DNA of 64,000 nt from assembly GCF_000189635.1 (NCBI RefSeq), contig NW_002476214.1:1-64000 (forward strand), written 5' to 3'. Below are positions 25,948 through 38,928 of the stretch, one piece after another; position 1 is the first letter of the stretch; every line of letters starts with the position of its first letter. This DNA is from Tetrahymena thermophila SB210 (lineage: Eukaryota > Ciliophora > Oligohymenophorea > Hymenostomatida > Tetrahymenidae). The notes under the pieces were generated by a model. That model did no database searches, was not told where the DNA came from, and was given only the letters and a program-made list of their open reading frames with translations. The position numbers were made by a program, and so were the translations under genes.

Positions 25948-28900
25948 TCAATCTATTTTTATTTAAATAAAATCTTTTAAAATCTAAAAAAGTGGATTGA
26001 TGAATTAAATTTAAAAATATTTTATTTATTTATTTATTTTTTTTACATGTTCATATGTGATTCTCTTTTGCTCGTCAGCCATGTATAATCTATCTTGAAG
26101 TTCTTTAATTTTCTTTTCATATTCTTTGTTTTGATTAAGCAAAAATTAGTTCTGTTTATGCAATAAGGCGTTTTCGTTAATTAATTTTGTTTCTTATGAA
26201 GCCCTCTAAAGTTGGTAATCTCCTTTAACTTCATAAATCTAAAATGTATTCTTTCTCACTTTGCGGAGCACTTTTTCGTCAAAGACATTACTCAAGACAA
26301 AACTGTTCTAATTCATAACTTTCGCTATTTTTGAAATAGCGCTCATTAGGAAATTAGGATTATTAATTCCATAAAAGATAATTGGTTCAAAAATAAAGGG
26401 TTCTTTTTTATGTATTTTTCTAAGTGTAAAGAATTAACCAGAGCAACATACATACTTTTCTTTTATTTCATGCAATTTATCAATATTCTACGAAAAAGGA
26501 TTTTCTTCTTAGAATTTCTCAAAATATTATTTGAACTCATCTTCATTTTGTTGTGAAACTGATGAATTTCTTAATTAATAAAAATATTATGAATTACCTT
26601 AATTAAATAAAATAAATTATTTTATTTACCTCAAACTAATTTTCAACTCTCCAAAATTTTTAATACCCTTCTACTCAATAACCTTAGCAAGTCTGCCAGC
26701 CCCTTCGTCTCCTATATTATTCCAGCTGTAAACAGTGTTAAATAAATTTTTTTGTATATATTAATTTACTTAAGTTCGATGTTGAGCATCTGAATTTTAG
26801 GCATTTTTTCAAGAGCTTATCCTATTTCTTCTGCACCTTAGTCTGTCAAATTGTTATGACTAATAACCATAAATTTAAATAAAATTTATTAGATTTTTAA
26901 AGATATTTTACTAGAGATTTAAGACCAATTTTTTTAAGTTAATTAATTAGCTTAATCCATTCTTGAGGTAAAGCATTCCTTTGTCACAAATCTAACATCC
27001 TCTATAATAAAATTTAGTCAATATAATTCATAAATTGTATTAAGTTTAAAATTACCCTAGATTGAGATCAAGAGAAATCAACTGAGGGTGGTGAGCTATA
27101 GCATCAGAGACTAGTTACAACCCCCTAATTTTAATTTTGCACCACATTACATTTAAGCTAAAATTCTTTAAATTTTGCAAACTTTTGATTCCTGGTATTA
27201 AATTTTCTATTGAATCTGAGTAAATTTTGTTTTTATGGCTTTTTTATTAAAATAATTATTTAAATAAATATTTTTTTTATAAATTAATTAATTAAATTTT
27301 ACTTAATACTTAAGTTAAAGGTCTCCAAGTTATTTAATCTCTTCAGGGTGTTTGACAGAGCTTCAAAGCAATTAGAAAAGTGCAGCATATTCCACCTTTT
27401 AAATTGCAAACAAAGTCAAATTTTTATGCTAATTTTAAAAATATTTTACCCTAAATCAATGTGCAAATACTTCAAATCTTATTAGTTAGCTAAATCAAAA
27501 GATAATTATATCAATGCTGCATCAGTGAGCTAGTTTCCACTATATTCAAATATAAATAAATTTGTTTGTTTTGATTAATATTTATCAACAAACTAATTAA
27601 ATAAACAAGTTACGCTAAGTTGATTTAGAATTTTTCTAAACTTTTAACTTTTGCAATGACTGAACTAATTTCAGTAATTCCAGTATTCATTACATGATTC
27701 CCCTTTAACCCTATGTCTAATATTCTCAAATGCTTTAAATGTTATAATCCTTTTGCTATTTCTGAGGCACCTATTTAACCTATGCAGTTTTCTCTTTATA
27801 ATTATTTATATTATTTAATTTTTAATAACCTTTATAAAAATTTTAATATATATTACGGGTTTTAATCATCTTCTTGGTTACTTAAATGGAAACTTTTTAA
27901 ATTAAGTCTGAGACTAATCAGTTTATTCATACATTAGAGCATCCTTTTAATTTCTTCTCCAACTTTTGGCTGCAAATAATTGTTTCTAATTTTTAAGGTA
28001 ATTCTTTAATTTAAATTATTTCAAATAACAATCACTATTACTTAAAACATAAATCTAGTTAAGTAAGATTCTAACAGAGGGATACGCTTTTTACTATATG
28101 CATAGCTTCACGATTAGTGATTTTATTAGACCTTTAAAATAGAAATAGCAATTCATTAAAAATTAGATTTAGTTATAATTAATTAAATTAATTTACCCAA
28201 AATCTAAAACTAAAATATCCAAATTTTATCCTATTTAATTAAAGCATGTATCGAATTCGCTTAAACCTTCATTTTCTATATTTGTGCGACTTTTTAATTA
28301 AGCAAAAATAAATCAATTTATCTAATTATGCTAAAAGATTTAAGTAGAAATTTACTTTAATATAACTTTCAATTTAATGAGCTAATTAAAATGCTATAAT
28401 CCATGAAAGAGAACTGAAGCGCCTTTATTTTTAATTGGATTATCCCTATTTATAATTTAAAAAATCTCAATATTAGATTTCATAGAGAGCATTAGCATTA
28501 AAGCAATTAATTTCCAAAGTATTTTACCCTAAATCTAATTTTAATGTTAGCAAGTTTTTCATTTTCTATAAGGCCTTGACTAAGTGAGTGCATCCCACAT
28601 ATCCAATCTTATTTTACCTATTTAATAAAATAATATTTTATTCTAAACCAATTAAACTTAATTAATTCTGTAGTAGCTATTGCTGCAATACAATTAAAAC
28701 ATCATATATATATAAGTTCCTTGGCTATTAATGATATAAATGAAGATGATACCTTAGATTCAACTTGAATTCTCTTAGTAGCTCTCCCTTGATATACTCA
28801 ATACCAAAAGAATTGTTATTTATGCCCATTCCCTAAAAGTTAAAGTGCATTTATTCAATTTCTAACTAGCCAAAAGCTTCGAATAAAGCCTACAATCCTT

Positions 28901-29291
28901 AAGCTCCAATATCTGTAAAATTAAGATTCATACACAAATATCTGAGCTTCTGGAACTGGAGTATCTTGGATCTGAGGAATTAAACATCAATATTTTTATT
29001 TTCTTTTAGTAGTAAATTCAAATAAGTAATAGATTTTAATGATAAAACGAGTTTCGTCAGTATTGGTCTGAGAAACTTTGAATTATCTCCGCTCAGTAGA
29101 AGATAAAATGTCTTTAAAGGTTAACTTAATTCTTAAAGCTTGGCAAGAATTTATTCTTCATCGTTATCTTCAAATCCAACTTGCTCAGAATAAAGGTCAA
29201 GCATTATATCATTTATCACCTTATTTCTGTTCCAAGTATTTAGCTCTTCCATTTAAGGAAAATATTGAAAAAGCTTGTCTCTGTGAATCAT
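25948..29291 (-). CDS. Large leucine-rich-repeat protein, repeat-per-exon structure
   Basis: Minus-strand gene, ATG at 29291-29289. Exon 1 (29291-28753, 179 codons plus 2 nt) encodes an N-terminal region (MIHRDKLFQYFPQ...) and the first repeats. About a dozen short exons follow, most encoding one 30-residue LRR and two encoding two, all joined in phase 2. Examples: NNIGDEGAGRLAKVIEQKG, GCTHLVKALQKMKNLLTLKL. The last large exon (from about 26570 downwards) adds a non-LRR region of about 170 residues ending in a short coiled coil (NKEYEKKIKELQDRLYMADE). The stop is TGA at 25950-25948; whether a final in-frame intron lies near 26045-25985 cannot be decided, as both readings stay in frame. Total roughly 780-800 residues. 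It shares its design with the LRR gene at 18518. Function unknown, probably protein binding. Confidence 0.87.
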
Positions 29292-29804
29292 ATCTATCTA
29301 AGGTGTTTGTTCTTTTAATATTTAGTTAGTTAGTTATTGATTGATTGATATTTATTAATGTTGATTCTGGTTAGCTTTTATCTTTGTTTTTTTGGTGAAA
29401 TAAATAAAGATTATTTTAAAAATAGTTAGTAAATTTTAACAAATTTAGATATATTAATTTATCTAAAATAGTACATACATACAATTTTCTTTTAATCTTG
29501 ATTTTAAATAAATCAAAATAAATTAATCTTGTCCACTTCTTTTATAATATGTTTCATGTTAAAATCATACTACTACCCTAACTTTAAATTTTAATTTCCA
29601 TATTTGAACATTTTAGATTTTCCAAATTAAAATCAACAAACTAACAAAAAAACTTACTCATTTAGATTTACTTTCTCTTTTTTAATTTATCTGTTACTGA
29701 TTTTAATCAAGATTCTCTTTTTTATATCTAATTTTCTATATCATTTTTGTACTTTTGTAAGCTTAACTTGGTGGAGGTCATTATTTAATTTTCATTTTTT
29801 ATCT

Positions 29805-30121
29805 TTTTTTTCCTAAATATTTTTATTATAAAACTCCTAATTATTTTCTTATTAATTAAATGCAATAACATAAAAAAACTTAATTTAGCAAATAATCTCC
29901 AAATTCTTTCTAATAAATTAAACTTATTTCATTTTTGCAAGTAAAATAAATAAATTAATTAATTCTAATTTTATTTTATTTTTCTAAATATTTTTAATAA
30001 AACTCCAAATTATTTTCTTATTAATTAAATGCAATAACATAAAAAACTAAATTTAGCAAATAATCTCCAAATTCTTTCTAATAAATTTAACATGCTTTAT
30101 TTTTGCAAGTAAAATAATAAA
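29805..30121. repeat. Tandem duplication, ~150 bp copies
   Basis: Two near-identical copies (about 29805-29949 and 29975-30117) share in order ctaaatatttttat, tattttcttattaattaaat, gcaataacataaaaaa, aaataatctccaaattcttt and ttttgcaagtaaaataa, with a few small indels. Confidence 0.88.
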
Positions 30122-30504
30122 TCAATTTTAAAATCTTAATTAAATATCAATTTAAAAATAAATATTTAATATAATTTATTAAATTATTTAAATATGAAAT
30201 GTTTTATCAAATATTTAAGTAACTATTTAAAATTTATTGATGTTGGATTAAATATTTAATTAAATACTTACTAAATAAATATTTATTTTCATTAAAAAGT
30301 TAAACATATCTGTTTGAAAAATTTGAAAGAAAATTTATATTTTAATTTAAAATTTTATTTAAGTTCATTAATAATTTAAAAAATTTTTTACTTTAAAGTT
30401 AAAAAATTCAATTTAAGTTTAATTTTAATTTATGTATAAAGATTTCAATTTAAACGAAAAATATTTTCCAAATAATACTGCTTAAACCTACATAAATGTT
30501 TAAT

Positions 30505-30576
30505 ATTTTTTATAGAAATTACAAAAATATAATTTTTAAATTTTTTATAGAAATTACAAAAATATAATTTTTAAAT
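30505..30576. repeat. 36-bp perfect tandem repeat, two copies
   Basis: The block around tatagaaattacaaaaatat followed by aatttttaaattt occurs twice back to back. Confidence 0.85.
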
Positions 30577-30758
30577 TTTGTTATAATTTTATCTTGCTAA
30601 AATAAAATATAAATTAGCATAAATAAATGATAGAAATTAAAATAATTTGTTAAATTTACTTTGAAATAATTGTTTAAGTAAGATTGGTTCAGTTATAGTT
30701 TTATAAAAGTAAAATGTTTATATGTTGAAGAAAAAGATGCATTTTTGGTTTAATTTAT

Positions 30759-33601
30759 TCAAAAATCCTTAAAAATCAATGGTTATAATTCTTAATGCCA
30801 TATTAACGCCACTAGTGCAGATAAAGTAGAAAGGAAAATTTAAATTACTAAATTTTTTGAGACCACTATGTTTGTTACCTTCATCGGTCTGTATTATTAA
30901 TAGATATCTATTTCTTAAATCAGATTTTAATATAACTCTTGTATCTACCAAGTATATTCTACATAATCCACGTGGCTATACTCTATTTCATTTACAATTC
31001 TGCTAAAGCTATTGATTAAAGTGGAGTACACACAGCTTGTAAGGTGAATATTTTTATTTGAATATAACTCATAGTTTAGAGAAATCTCAGTGAATATTAT
31101 TTTGTTATTCATTATTATACCTTAGTGCAGTGTTGACTGTTCATTTATTGCGGCCGCAGTCATAAAGCACTTAGAAGTCAGAATTAGAAAAAGCAAAAGA
31201 TCATACCCTATGATCAATATATCCTGAAGATTAAGTTGCAAATTTGTTTTAATAATCCCAAAAACACTCAGTAATACAAATATTGTGATTCCCTCTATAA
31301 AAAGCAAGTAGCATGAAAGGAAAAAGTTTGACCTGTTTTCAAATACTTTACCATAGTCCATAATTACTTGCCTCATTTTTCCCCAAGATCTTATGCTTAT
31401 GGGACAACCCATCGTGAGTGTCGGTAAAATTTTTCTTCTGTTGAACTAGTTGATAGCTTCTATTTTTTTAGGAGAAATCAAATACGATAATTAAATTAGT
31501 AGAAATTCTTTTCTCTTTAAATCATTCAGGAGAATGTAAGCAATCTCTATAAAGTAGAATAGACAATATGTTTCAACAATCATAATCATAGTAAAGCAAA
31601 TAAAAGAGTATACATCAACTTTTAAATCGCCATTTATCACAGGATATATCCTAACAAAAATCAAAATAAAATTTATTAAATTTCTATGAGTGAAATTAAT
31701 TAATTAGCTACTTTATGAAGATATTGTAAATGATCCTTACTACAACAATGCATACAGACTTTAAAGTGAGATTCTTATTACTAAAATTAGAGTTGTAATA
31801 ATCTATCAAGTAGAGAATGATATTGTAGCAATGTACTAAATTGTCTAAATTTCTTTCATGGTTAAGTATTTTTAATTTAGGTCTTTTTCTTTTTTATATT
31901 AAATTATGAATAAAAATAATTAAATATTTCTTATTTATTATTATTTACATGTAATTTTGTCCTAGCTTTTGCATTATTTGTTAAGAAGGATTTATTATAA
32001 ATTCCAAACAGAAAGTTGAAAGTTCTACTTCGTTCCTCTGTATGCTATTATGCAACTCTTTTTATATAATACTTGCATCTTAGTGTTTCCAATATTTTCT
32101 TAAATAATCCTCAATCAAATCAGATCCCTTCAAATAGCTAGTTTTATATTTCTAATACTTCAAAGTATGCATGTAGCCTATTAATTTATATAAAATTATT
32201 TTCATTAATTAATTTATTAAATTAAACTTTATATTCAATCATTATTTTCATTAAAAAAAAGATATTAATAATTACCAAACTTAATTGAAAGCATCAAATA
32301 CATCAAGAAATTAATAAATATATATTCTGAGTAATACAAAACAATATTTTCTGTAGAATTTAACTTTACAAATATCATAACTGTAATACCGACAAAGCAT
32401 ATGTATAAAGTGATCAAATTAAATGTGCTTTTTACATAAAACCCCATATTATGCGCCATATGAAAAGACCCAGTTTTTAAGTAAACTACTAAAGTGGCTA
32501 AAGGACCAATTAAAAATCCAAAAATCATAAAATAAATTAGGGTCTCAAAAAACTAAGACCATCTAAATATCACATCGTATGGTTTTCCAATAATCTTCTG
32601 TCTTTATTATTTGGATGACTATCTTTTGGAACGTCTTTTTAGAATAAATTATTTTAATGAAAACAATTTTAAATAAAGAAAAATTTATTTTTATTACCTT
32701 GAAATAGCTTGACCTTATTTTAAATTTTCAGCATTTACACTTTTGTCATCTTAAAAGTAATAATTTTTTCTTTGAGATAACTCACTAGCAGATCTAGATT
32801 AAGTTTTGAGTGTAGAATCTGTTTTTATTTACTCTTTTTCATTAGTAGGCTTGTTTGGTACTACTTATTGATTTAGATCAACCACTTGTGGTTAATCTCC
32901 TCCCTCATCTTCAAGTTATGGATACTGTTTATCGCCATTACTTTAAAATATAAGCTAAAAGTTGTTTTGTATTAGATTGTTATGATAATTGAATTTAGGT
33001 AAAACAATTTTGTTTCTCCTAAACGAGTACTATTAACTACTCTAACTGCTGGCAGCAGCAGCATCATCATCAAAATTAGTTTACTTTTTAGATTAATTTT
33101 GTCTGTTTATATTTTTGAGTGGAATATTGCTAAAGTACACCTAGTTATGATATTTATATTCATCTAAATTTTCAACGCTATTTTTCAATTCAATGTCTGC
33201 CAAATCATTAAGCTTAATTTACGGCATGCAAGATTTTTGGCTTATAAGTTTGGCATCTTCTAAATTCTACAAATAAAATTTCTCTTCTATAATCTCTGAT
33301 TAACTTTTGGATCTATTTCTTAAATGTTAATTCATATATCCACTCAAAATTTCATCACTGATGTTTTATCTTCTATCAATAAATAAATATATGCTGTTCT
33401 CACCTCTACTTATTTTAAAATTAATATTTAAATCTAGCTTTTATACCAACGAATTCAATCTTTTGTATATTTTGATTCTTAAATTACTATAATATATTTA
33501 ATTAATTCTTTTCCAGATTTATTCAAGTTAATTACATTTTACATATAATTTCTTCTGCTAACTTGTAAAGAATAACATTTGACAATATATTTCTAAGGCA
33601 T
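30759..33601 (-). CDS. Multi-pass membrane protein, unknown function
   Basis: Six exons on the minus strand: 33601-33543, 33486-32698, 32634-32276, 32177-31949, 31852-31712, 31650-30759 (2,469 nt, 822 residues, stop TGA). Residues about 1-300 are soluble, rich in Ser/Gln/Asn, with a short Asp/Ala tract (DDDAAAASS). Seven or eight hydrophobic helices follow, e.g. FFETLIYFMIFGFLIGPLAT, STFNLITLYICFVGITVMIF, YSFICFTMIMIVETYCLFYF, FLSCYLLFIEGITIFVLLSV. A cytosolic-looking loop of about 110 residues separates helices 3 and 4. I do not recognise a transporter, channel or receptor signature. There is no signal peptide; the first helix would act as the signal anchor. Confidence 0.85.
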
Positions 33602-35165
33602 TAAAAAAAATCAAAATTTCATAATCAAACAATTAATTCAATAGATATTTTTTAATCGAATGAATTAATTTATTTTTTATGGTTACATCAACTTAATCTT
33701 TCTAAATGCAAAAAAAATAAGTAAATAATTAATTAATAATTAAACAAGTATCATAAATTCTTGAAATAAATAAGTTATGACATTTAAACATAATTAATCC
33801 ATTTTTTAATCCTTATATAATGAGATATAATTTTATATAAAATTATTTTTTATTGTTATTTGTATGAATGAGGATCTTTCTTCTGTTATTTTTAAAAAAT
33901 TAATTTTATATTTATTTTAAATTAATATTATTAAAAACTAATGTTTTCTTCAGAAATTCATAAAAACGTTTTTTTTTAATTTAGCACAAAAAGCAAATAA
34001 AAATAAATTAAATGCGAAACAATAATTTTAAATTATCTAGTTTAATTTAAGGTGATTAATTGATATTATGATAGTTTAAAATTATTATAAAATATCAATA
34101 ATAATAGTAAATATAAGATAATATCACAAATGATATTACATTTTTATTTTTTTAAAATTAATTAAATCAAAAAATAAACGGTCAGAAATAGTTTTTCCCT
34201 AAATAATTTGAAATAACCAAATTCTTTTATGGTACCATCTTAATGTAATTCAGTTAGTTTCATAAATAGATCATTAATAACTTAAAATTTACCATTATTT
34301 CAGATTTAAAGCTAAAATCCATGAATAAAGTTAACAAATTCAGTAAAATATTAATTTATTTATCAGTATAATATATAAAATAATGTGTTTATAAGATATT
34401 TAATCTAAATTTTAATTAGAAAATTAACACTAAATATAATTTGAGATTGAAATATCTATCTTCAAAAATTGTTTAAGTCCTAAAATAAAATATTTAAATA
34501 AATTGATACTAATTATTAATTAACAAGGTATAATAAGCATATATTGATTGCATTAAATAATTTTATTCAAACAGATTTTAAAATGCTGAATGTTAATCAT
34601 ATATTAATTATCTTCAGGATTATTTTATTAGCTTTTATTATTAAATTTAAGAAGTATGGTTAAGTAAAATAATAATAACTAATAAAATCTACTGATCTTA
34701 CAATTACAAGTATCTTAAATTTGAAAATAAAAACAATCTATTCAAGTAATTTTTTGAACATTTTGCTATAAAAACAAAAAAATCAACCAAAAATATATTA
34801 TTATTTTTACTTAAAGTTATTCTACTAAATACTTTAATATTTTAGCAAAAAATATTATTTAATTTAACAGTTTTTTTAATCAAATAAATGCTTATTGATA
34901 CATTTTTTTTATAGATCAGAATAATCTGAATATAATTTGATTTGTAACAAAATCCTTAAAATTCACATGATTTTACTATGTTATTTATGAGATATGCGCA
35001 TTTATAAAAGAAAATATCAGAGCATTTACATAAACCAAATTCTTTTTTAATTAGTTAATTAATTTTTAATCAAATATTTATTAAATTTTTTGATCTATCA
35101 TATCACTAATTAGTCTTTTTATTTAGAATAAATTAGGTTTAAAAGAGTTAAAAAAGTAAATTAAT
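33602..35165. other. Divergent intergenic region, nothing recognised
   Basis: About 1.56 kb of AT-rich DNA between two divergently transcribed genes (multi-pass protein on minus, peptidase on plus), so it must hold both promoters. No distinct motif recognised. Confidence 0.45.
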
Positions 35166-36826
35166 ATGAAATCTTTTCTTGTGATCCTTTTAATCTTAGC
35201 CATATCTTGCAATGGTCAAGATTATAAGACTTATTACTTTGACTAAAAAGTTAATCACGAAGGCTTTGAGATGAATGATTTAACTTTTAAGTAGAAATAT
35301 TTGGTTAAAGATGATTTCTACAGATATGATAAGGGACCAATTTTATTCTATTGTGGAAATGAAGGCCCTATTGAAATGTTCTACAATAACACAGGTTTTT
35401 AGACTCACACTTTAGCAAAGGAATTAAACGGTTTGGTCGTTTTTATGGAACATAGATACTTTGGAGAATCTTGGCCCTTTGGAAATGAAGAAGAATCTCT
35501 TAAAAAGGGTAATAATAAATATTTGACTTCTCTCTAAGCTTTAAATGATTATGTTGTTTTCTTAAACTGGTTTAAGAAGAGTTTAGGATGTGCTGATGAT
35601 GAATGTCCCGTTATTGCTATTGGAGGTAAACATTTTTAAATTAATTTAACTTTGAGCTAATTAATTAATTATTTAAATTTAGGTTCTTATGGTGGTATGT
35701 TAGCTGCTTGGATCAGAATGAAATTCCCTAATGTTGTTGACGCAAGTTTAGCTGCTTCTGCTCCTATTTATTAGTTCTTAAATAGAGAAGGTTTAAATCA
35801 AACTCTCTTTTATTCAATCATTACTAGAAATTATGCTTAGAATGGTTGCAGTGATAAGATTCACTAAGCTTATTAATACTTGACCAACATAATTGACTCA
35901 CCTATGTCCACTAAATATTTTAAGTATCAATATGACTCTATATTTGCTAACATATCTTAAGCTATGAACACATGTGAACCTATAACAAACAGCACTGGAT
36001 TAACTCAATTAAGAACATATATGGATACTGCTTACAGCTATATGGCTATGACTAACTATCCTCAAGCCAGCAGTTTCTTAAGATCTATGCCAGCTTGGCC
36101 TGCAAATGCTTCTTGCATTCCCATGGAGGCAGTCAATAGCAACTCAACAGTCTTTGAATTGTTTTCAGCTATTAAATTATCTACTGATACCTTTTATAAT
36201 TATGACCAATCAGCTAACTGTTCTGATATTTCTCAAGGAGATGATGGTGCTTCAGATAATGATATGAGTGGATGGAATATTCTTGCTTGCTCTGATATGG
36301 TCTTACCAATGGCTTCGAATGGAAAAACAGATATGTTCTATAACCAACCATGTAAAAATTACTTTTAAATAAAATTATAGATGGGTTAATTATTTTATAT
36401 TTAATAAATTAAAGGGAACTTTGAATAATACAAAGAATGGTGCAACTACACCTATGGAGTTACCCCTAATTATGACTGGGCTTTAGATTTTTACGGAGGT
36501 AGAAATGATTTAGAAATGGAAAATTTCTCCAACATCTTCTTCTCAAATGGTATGTTAGATCCTTGGAGTGGTGGTTCACCAACTGAATACCTTAGTGAAG
36601 ATTTGGTAAAAATTATTTTATTTTAAAAAAAATTGTTTAAAATCTTAATAAAAAACAGCCTACTAATTACATGTATGCATCTGCTCATCACAATGATCTC
36701 CGTTTACCTCAAGAAGGCGATCCAGAAAGTGTTGTTTAAGGAAGAGAATTAGAAATTAAGTATCTCAAAAAGTGGATTCAACATAAGTTGCCACCAAACT
36801 ATTTTATTAACAAAAGTGATTATTGA
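35166..36826 (+). CDS. Serine carboxypeptidase, family S28 (PRCP/DPP7-like)
   Basis: Four exons: 35166-35625, 35683-36351, 36415-36605, 36659-36826 (1,488 nt, 495 residues, stop TGA). A signal peptide ([17 protein letters not shown]) targets it to the secretory pathway. S28 landmarks in order: [28 protein letters not shown], the nucleophile motif GGSYGGM (Ser about 155, split by intron 1), QPW (restored by removing intron 2), [10 protein letters not shown] (catalytic Asp about 425), and SAHHNDLR (catalytic His about 450). Several Asn-X-Ser/Thr sites suggest N-glycosylation. S28 enzymes cleave after proline in lysosomal or secreted compartments; the triad is complete, so activity is expected. 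Length is normal for the family. Confidence 0.96.
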
Positions 36827-37362
36827 TTAAAATTTAAACAGCTTTATGTAAATGTATAATAATTCAATTTGAAATAAAATATAATTAATATGAAAATTTA
36901 TAAAAAACTTTAAAAAATTCTAGTTAATAAATATATAATTATGGCTAAATAATAATTAAAATCAGCATACTTATTTATACTTTTAGATTGTAATGTAAAC
37001 TTTATTATTGAAAACATAAAGGAATTAAGTTCCAAAGAATTTGTAAATTGATTAAATATTAAACTTGATTTTTTTTGAATTTAAAGAACTAACAAAATTA
37101 ATTATTGTATTTTAAGCTATTAATAATTTATTTAAAAATAATATAATAAATTTTAAAATAAATTACAAAATATTTTTATCAGTTTTTTATTCAATTCAAT
37201 AAAAAGATTAAAATTTTGAATACAATTAAATAAACATGAATATTTTTAAGACTCTATTAAATTTTTTTATATTTATTACAATGTTGCTTGCTTGCTTACT
37301 TGCTTGTTTGCTTTCACTTTTTAGAGGAGCTTCTAAGCTTTTTAAATTTTTAATCTTCTGCT
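36827..37362. other. Convergent intergenic spacer
   Basis: AT-rich spacer between the stop codons of the peptidase and the ORP gene. It contains a short degenerate (TTGC/TTAC)n tract near 37285-37315. No gene seen. Confidence 0.45.
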
Positions 37363-38928
37363 TCAATTCTAATTTTTTCCCTATGTTTAATAAAGCGTTA
37401 TTAATTTTTTAATGTATATTTTATTTAAGTCAAATTACTTTTATGCTTCTTCTATTTTATTTTTTTGTATTAATTATCTATCTAGTCTAAATGTGCTATC
37501 ACTACTCAATAATTTTTCATCAGGTGACCATGTTTCGTTATGGTCATCAATCTTCCAGAATAATTTGCCATCAAACTATAAGAATGCTAACCAATTTCCA
37601 TTACCTTTAGAGATACATGCTTAGCAATCATCATTGTCTTTTTGGTTTCCATTTTAGCTAATTTTATAAATTGATATATCAAAAGAATCCTTTTCTAATA
37701 CATTTTCATTTTTCTTTTTAGATCCACCAAATAATGAACTGATTGTATTTGAAATTTTAGCAATATGGCCTTCAGACTGTATTAAAATAAAACAATTATA
37801 AGTCCATTTAAAGATGAAAAACAATTTTTATTTACTTAATAATTAAAGTTGATGACTGCTTTTAAATTTTGCTTTTTATTCAAAAGTTCAACCTTTCCTT
37901 TATAGTGAAATGCTCTATCTCCCACCAAAAGACCATCTATGTGGCTTTTATATTTATAAAAAATTAAATTTAAATGTTTAGATAATTCTTTAAAAAAGAA
38001 TTACATTTCTGCTAACTCAGAAACTATTTCGCTATCCTTAAATTAAAATGTTTATTCACCAAGTGCTCTTCCGACGAGTGAGTTTAGGTTTTTATTCAAA
38101 TTGACTTTAACCTATTTTTCAAATATAAATATGTAATATAATTTAAAACATCAATAAATATTGGTATTTACTTAATGAGAGTGATACTATCTGTAACAGT
38201 TATCAGGACCAATCATAATGACACTTGCAATAGGAGGATTTTAGCATATTTGTTCAGCTAAAAATTTTGTTCCATCACTTTTTTATAACTAAAAAAATAT
38301 TAACATATTTGATTATAGATGCGATTCTAAAATGAAAAATTACTTATAGTGTTTCTCCTAAGGTTGGCTCAAGTGGAGCTTTTGTAAATAATTTAGATGA
38401 ATTATAGTGAAGCCCAGAAATCTAATGATTAAATATTTTAAAATGAGATTTTGTCTTATTTTCATATTTTTACCATGTGGGCACAAACTAATTGCATTTA
38501 TCTTAAAGGGTCGCTGCTTGCTGCTTCTTTTAAAAAATCTGTGTAAACGTGATCACTTTTTGGTTTAGAAAAATTATTAAGATATATATTTACAAATATA
38601 GATAGATTGTAGTACTGGGCAATGCATTCGAGAACGCTTAAGCTTGTGCACATAGCTGCAGGTCTTGAAATTTGCATGGCGTTACTAATTTCACCATTAT
38701 AAAGCTTAACTCCTATTTACTTTAATACGTTTACCATAACTGCTCTAGTGCTGTTATCTTCTACGTAGTTCATTTTAAATCCACCTAAATAAATAAAAAT
38801 GAGCTTAATATATATTTATGCTTGAAATTCCTGTCTTCACCTTTCTAAAGTCTACATTTATGATAGGGATAGGCCTTGCCCTCTTCATAAATTTCGTTCT
38901 CTTGTAATGTTTTTAATATTTAATTCAT
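37363..38928 (-). CDS. Oxysterol-binding protein-related protein (ORD domain only)
   Basis: Seven exons on the minus strand; exon 1 is 38928-38841 and exon 2 is 38784-38474. The protein is about 435 residues, stop TGA at 37365-37363. It starts MNQILKTLQENEIYEEG. ORP landmarks appear in order: a lipid-domain start (ISRPAAMCTSLSVLECIAQY), APLEPTLGETLQ (cf. the family's KPFNPLLGET), then KFLAEQICQNPPIASVIMIG at the position of the EQVSHHPP fingerprint, and a C-terminal GNWLAFLQFDGKLFWKIDD. There is no PH domain, ankyrin repeat or FFAT motif, so it is a short Osh4-type ORP. ORPs exchange sterol or PS for PI4P between membranes. The two signature histidines are replaced by Gln-Asn, which matters because they bind PI4P headgroups in Osh proteins. 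Confidence 0.88.

Larger units (their letters stand above)
29292..30758. other. Intergenic region with two tandem duplications
   Basis: AT-rich spacer, also containing shadow open frames of the neighbouring LRR exon. Holds the duplications at 29805-30121 and 30505-30576. No gene seen. Confidence 0.5.

Noticed and set aside
29078-29329. Plus-strand 83-codon frame starting MNYLRSVEDKM
   Set aside because: It is the antisense of exon 1 of the minus-strand LRR gene, whose reading explains the region and splices correctly onwards.
37412-37624. Plus-strand 70-codon frame
   Set aside because: Antisense to the last exon of the ORP gene, which has family motifs.
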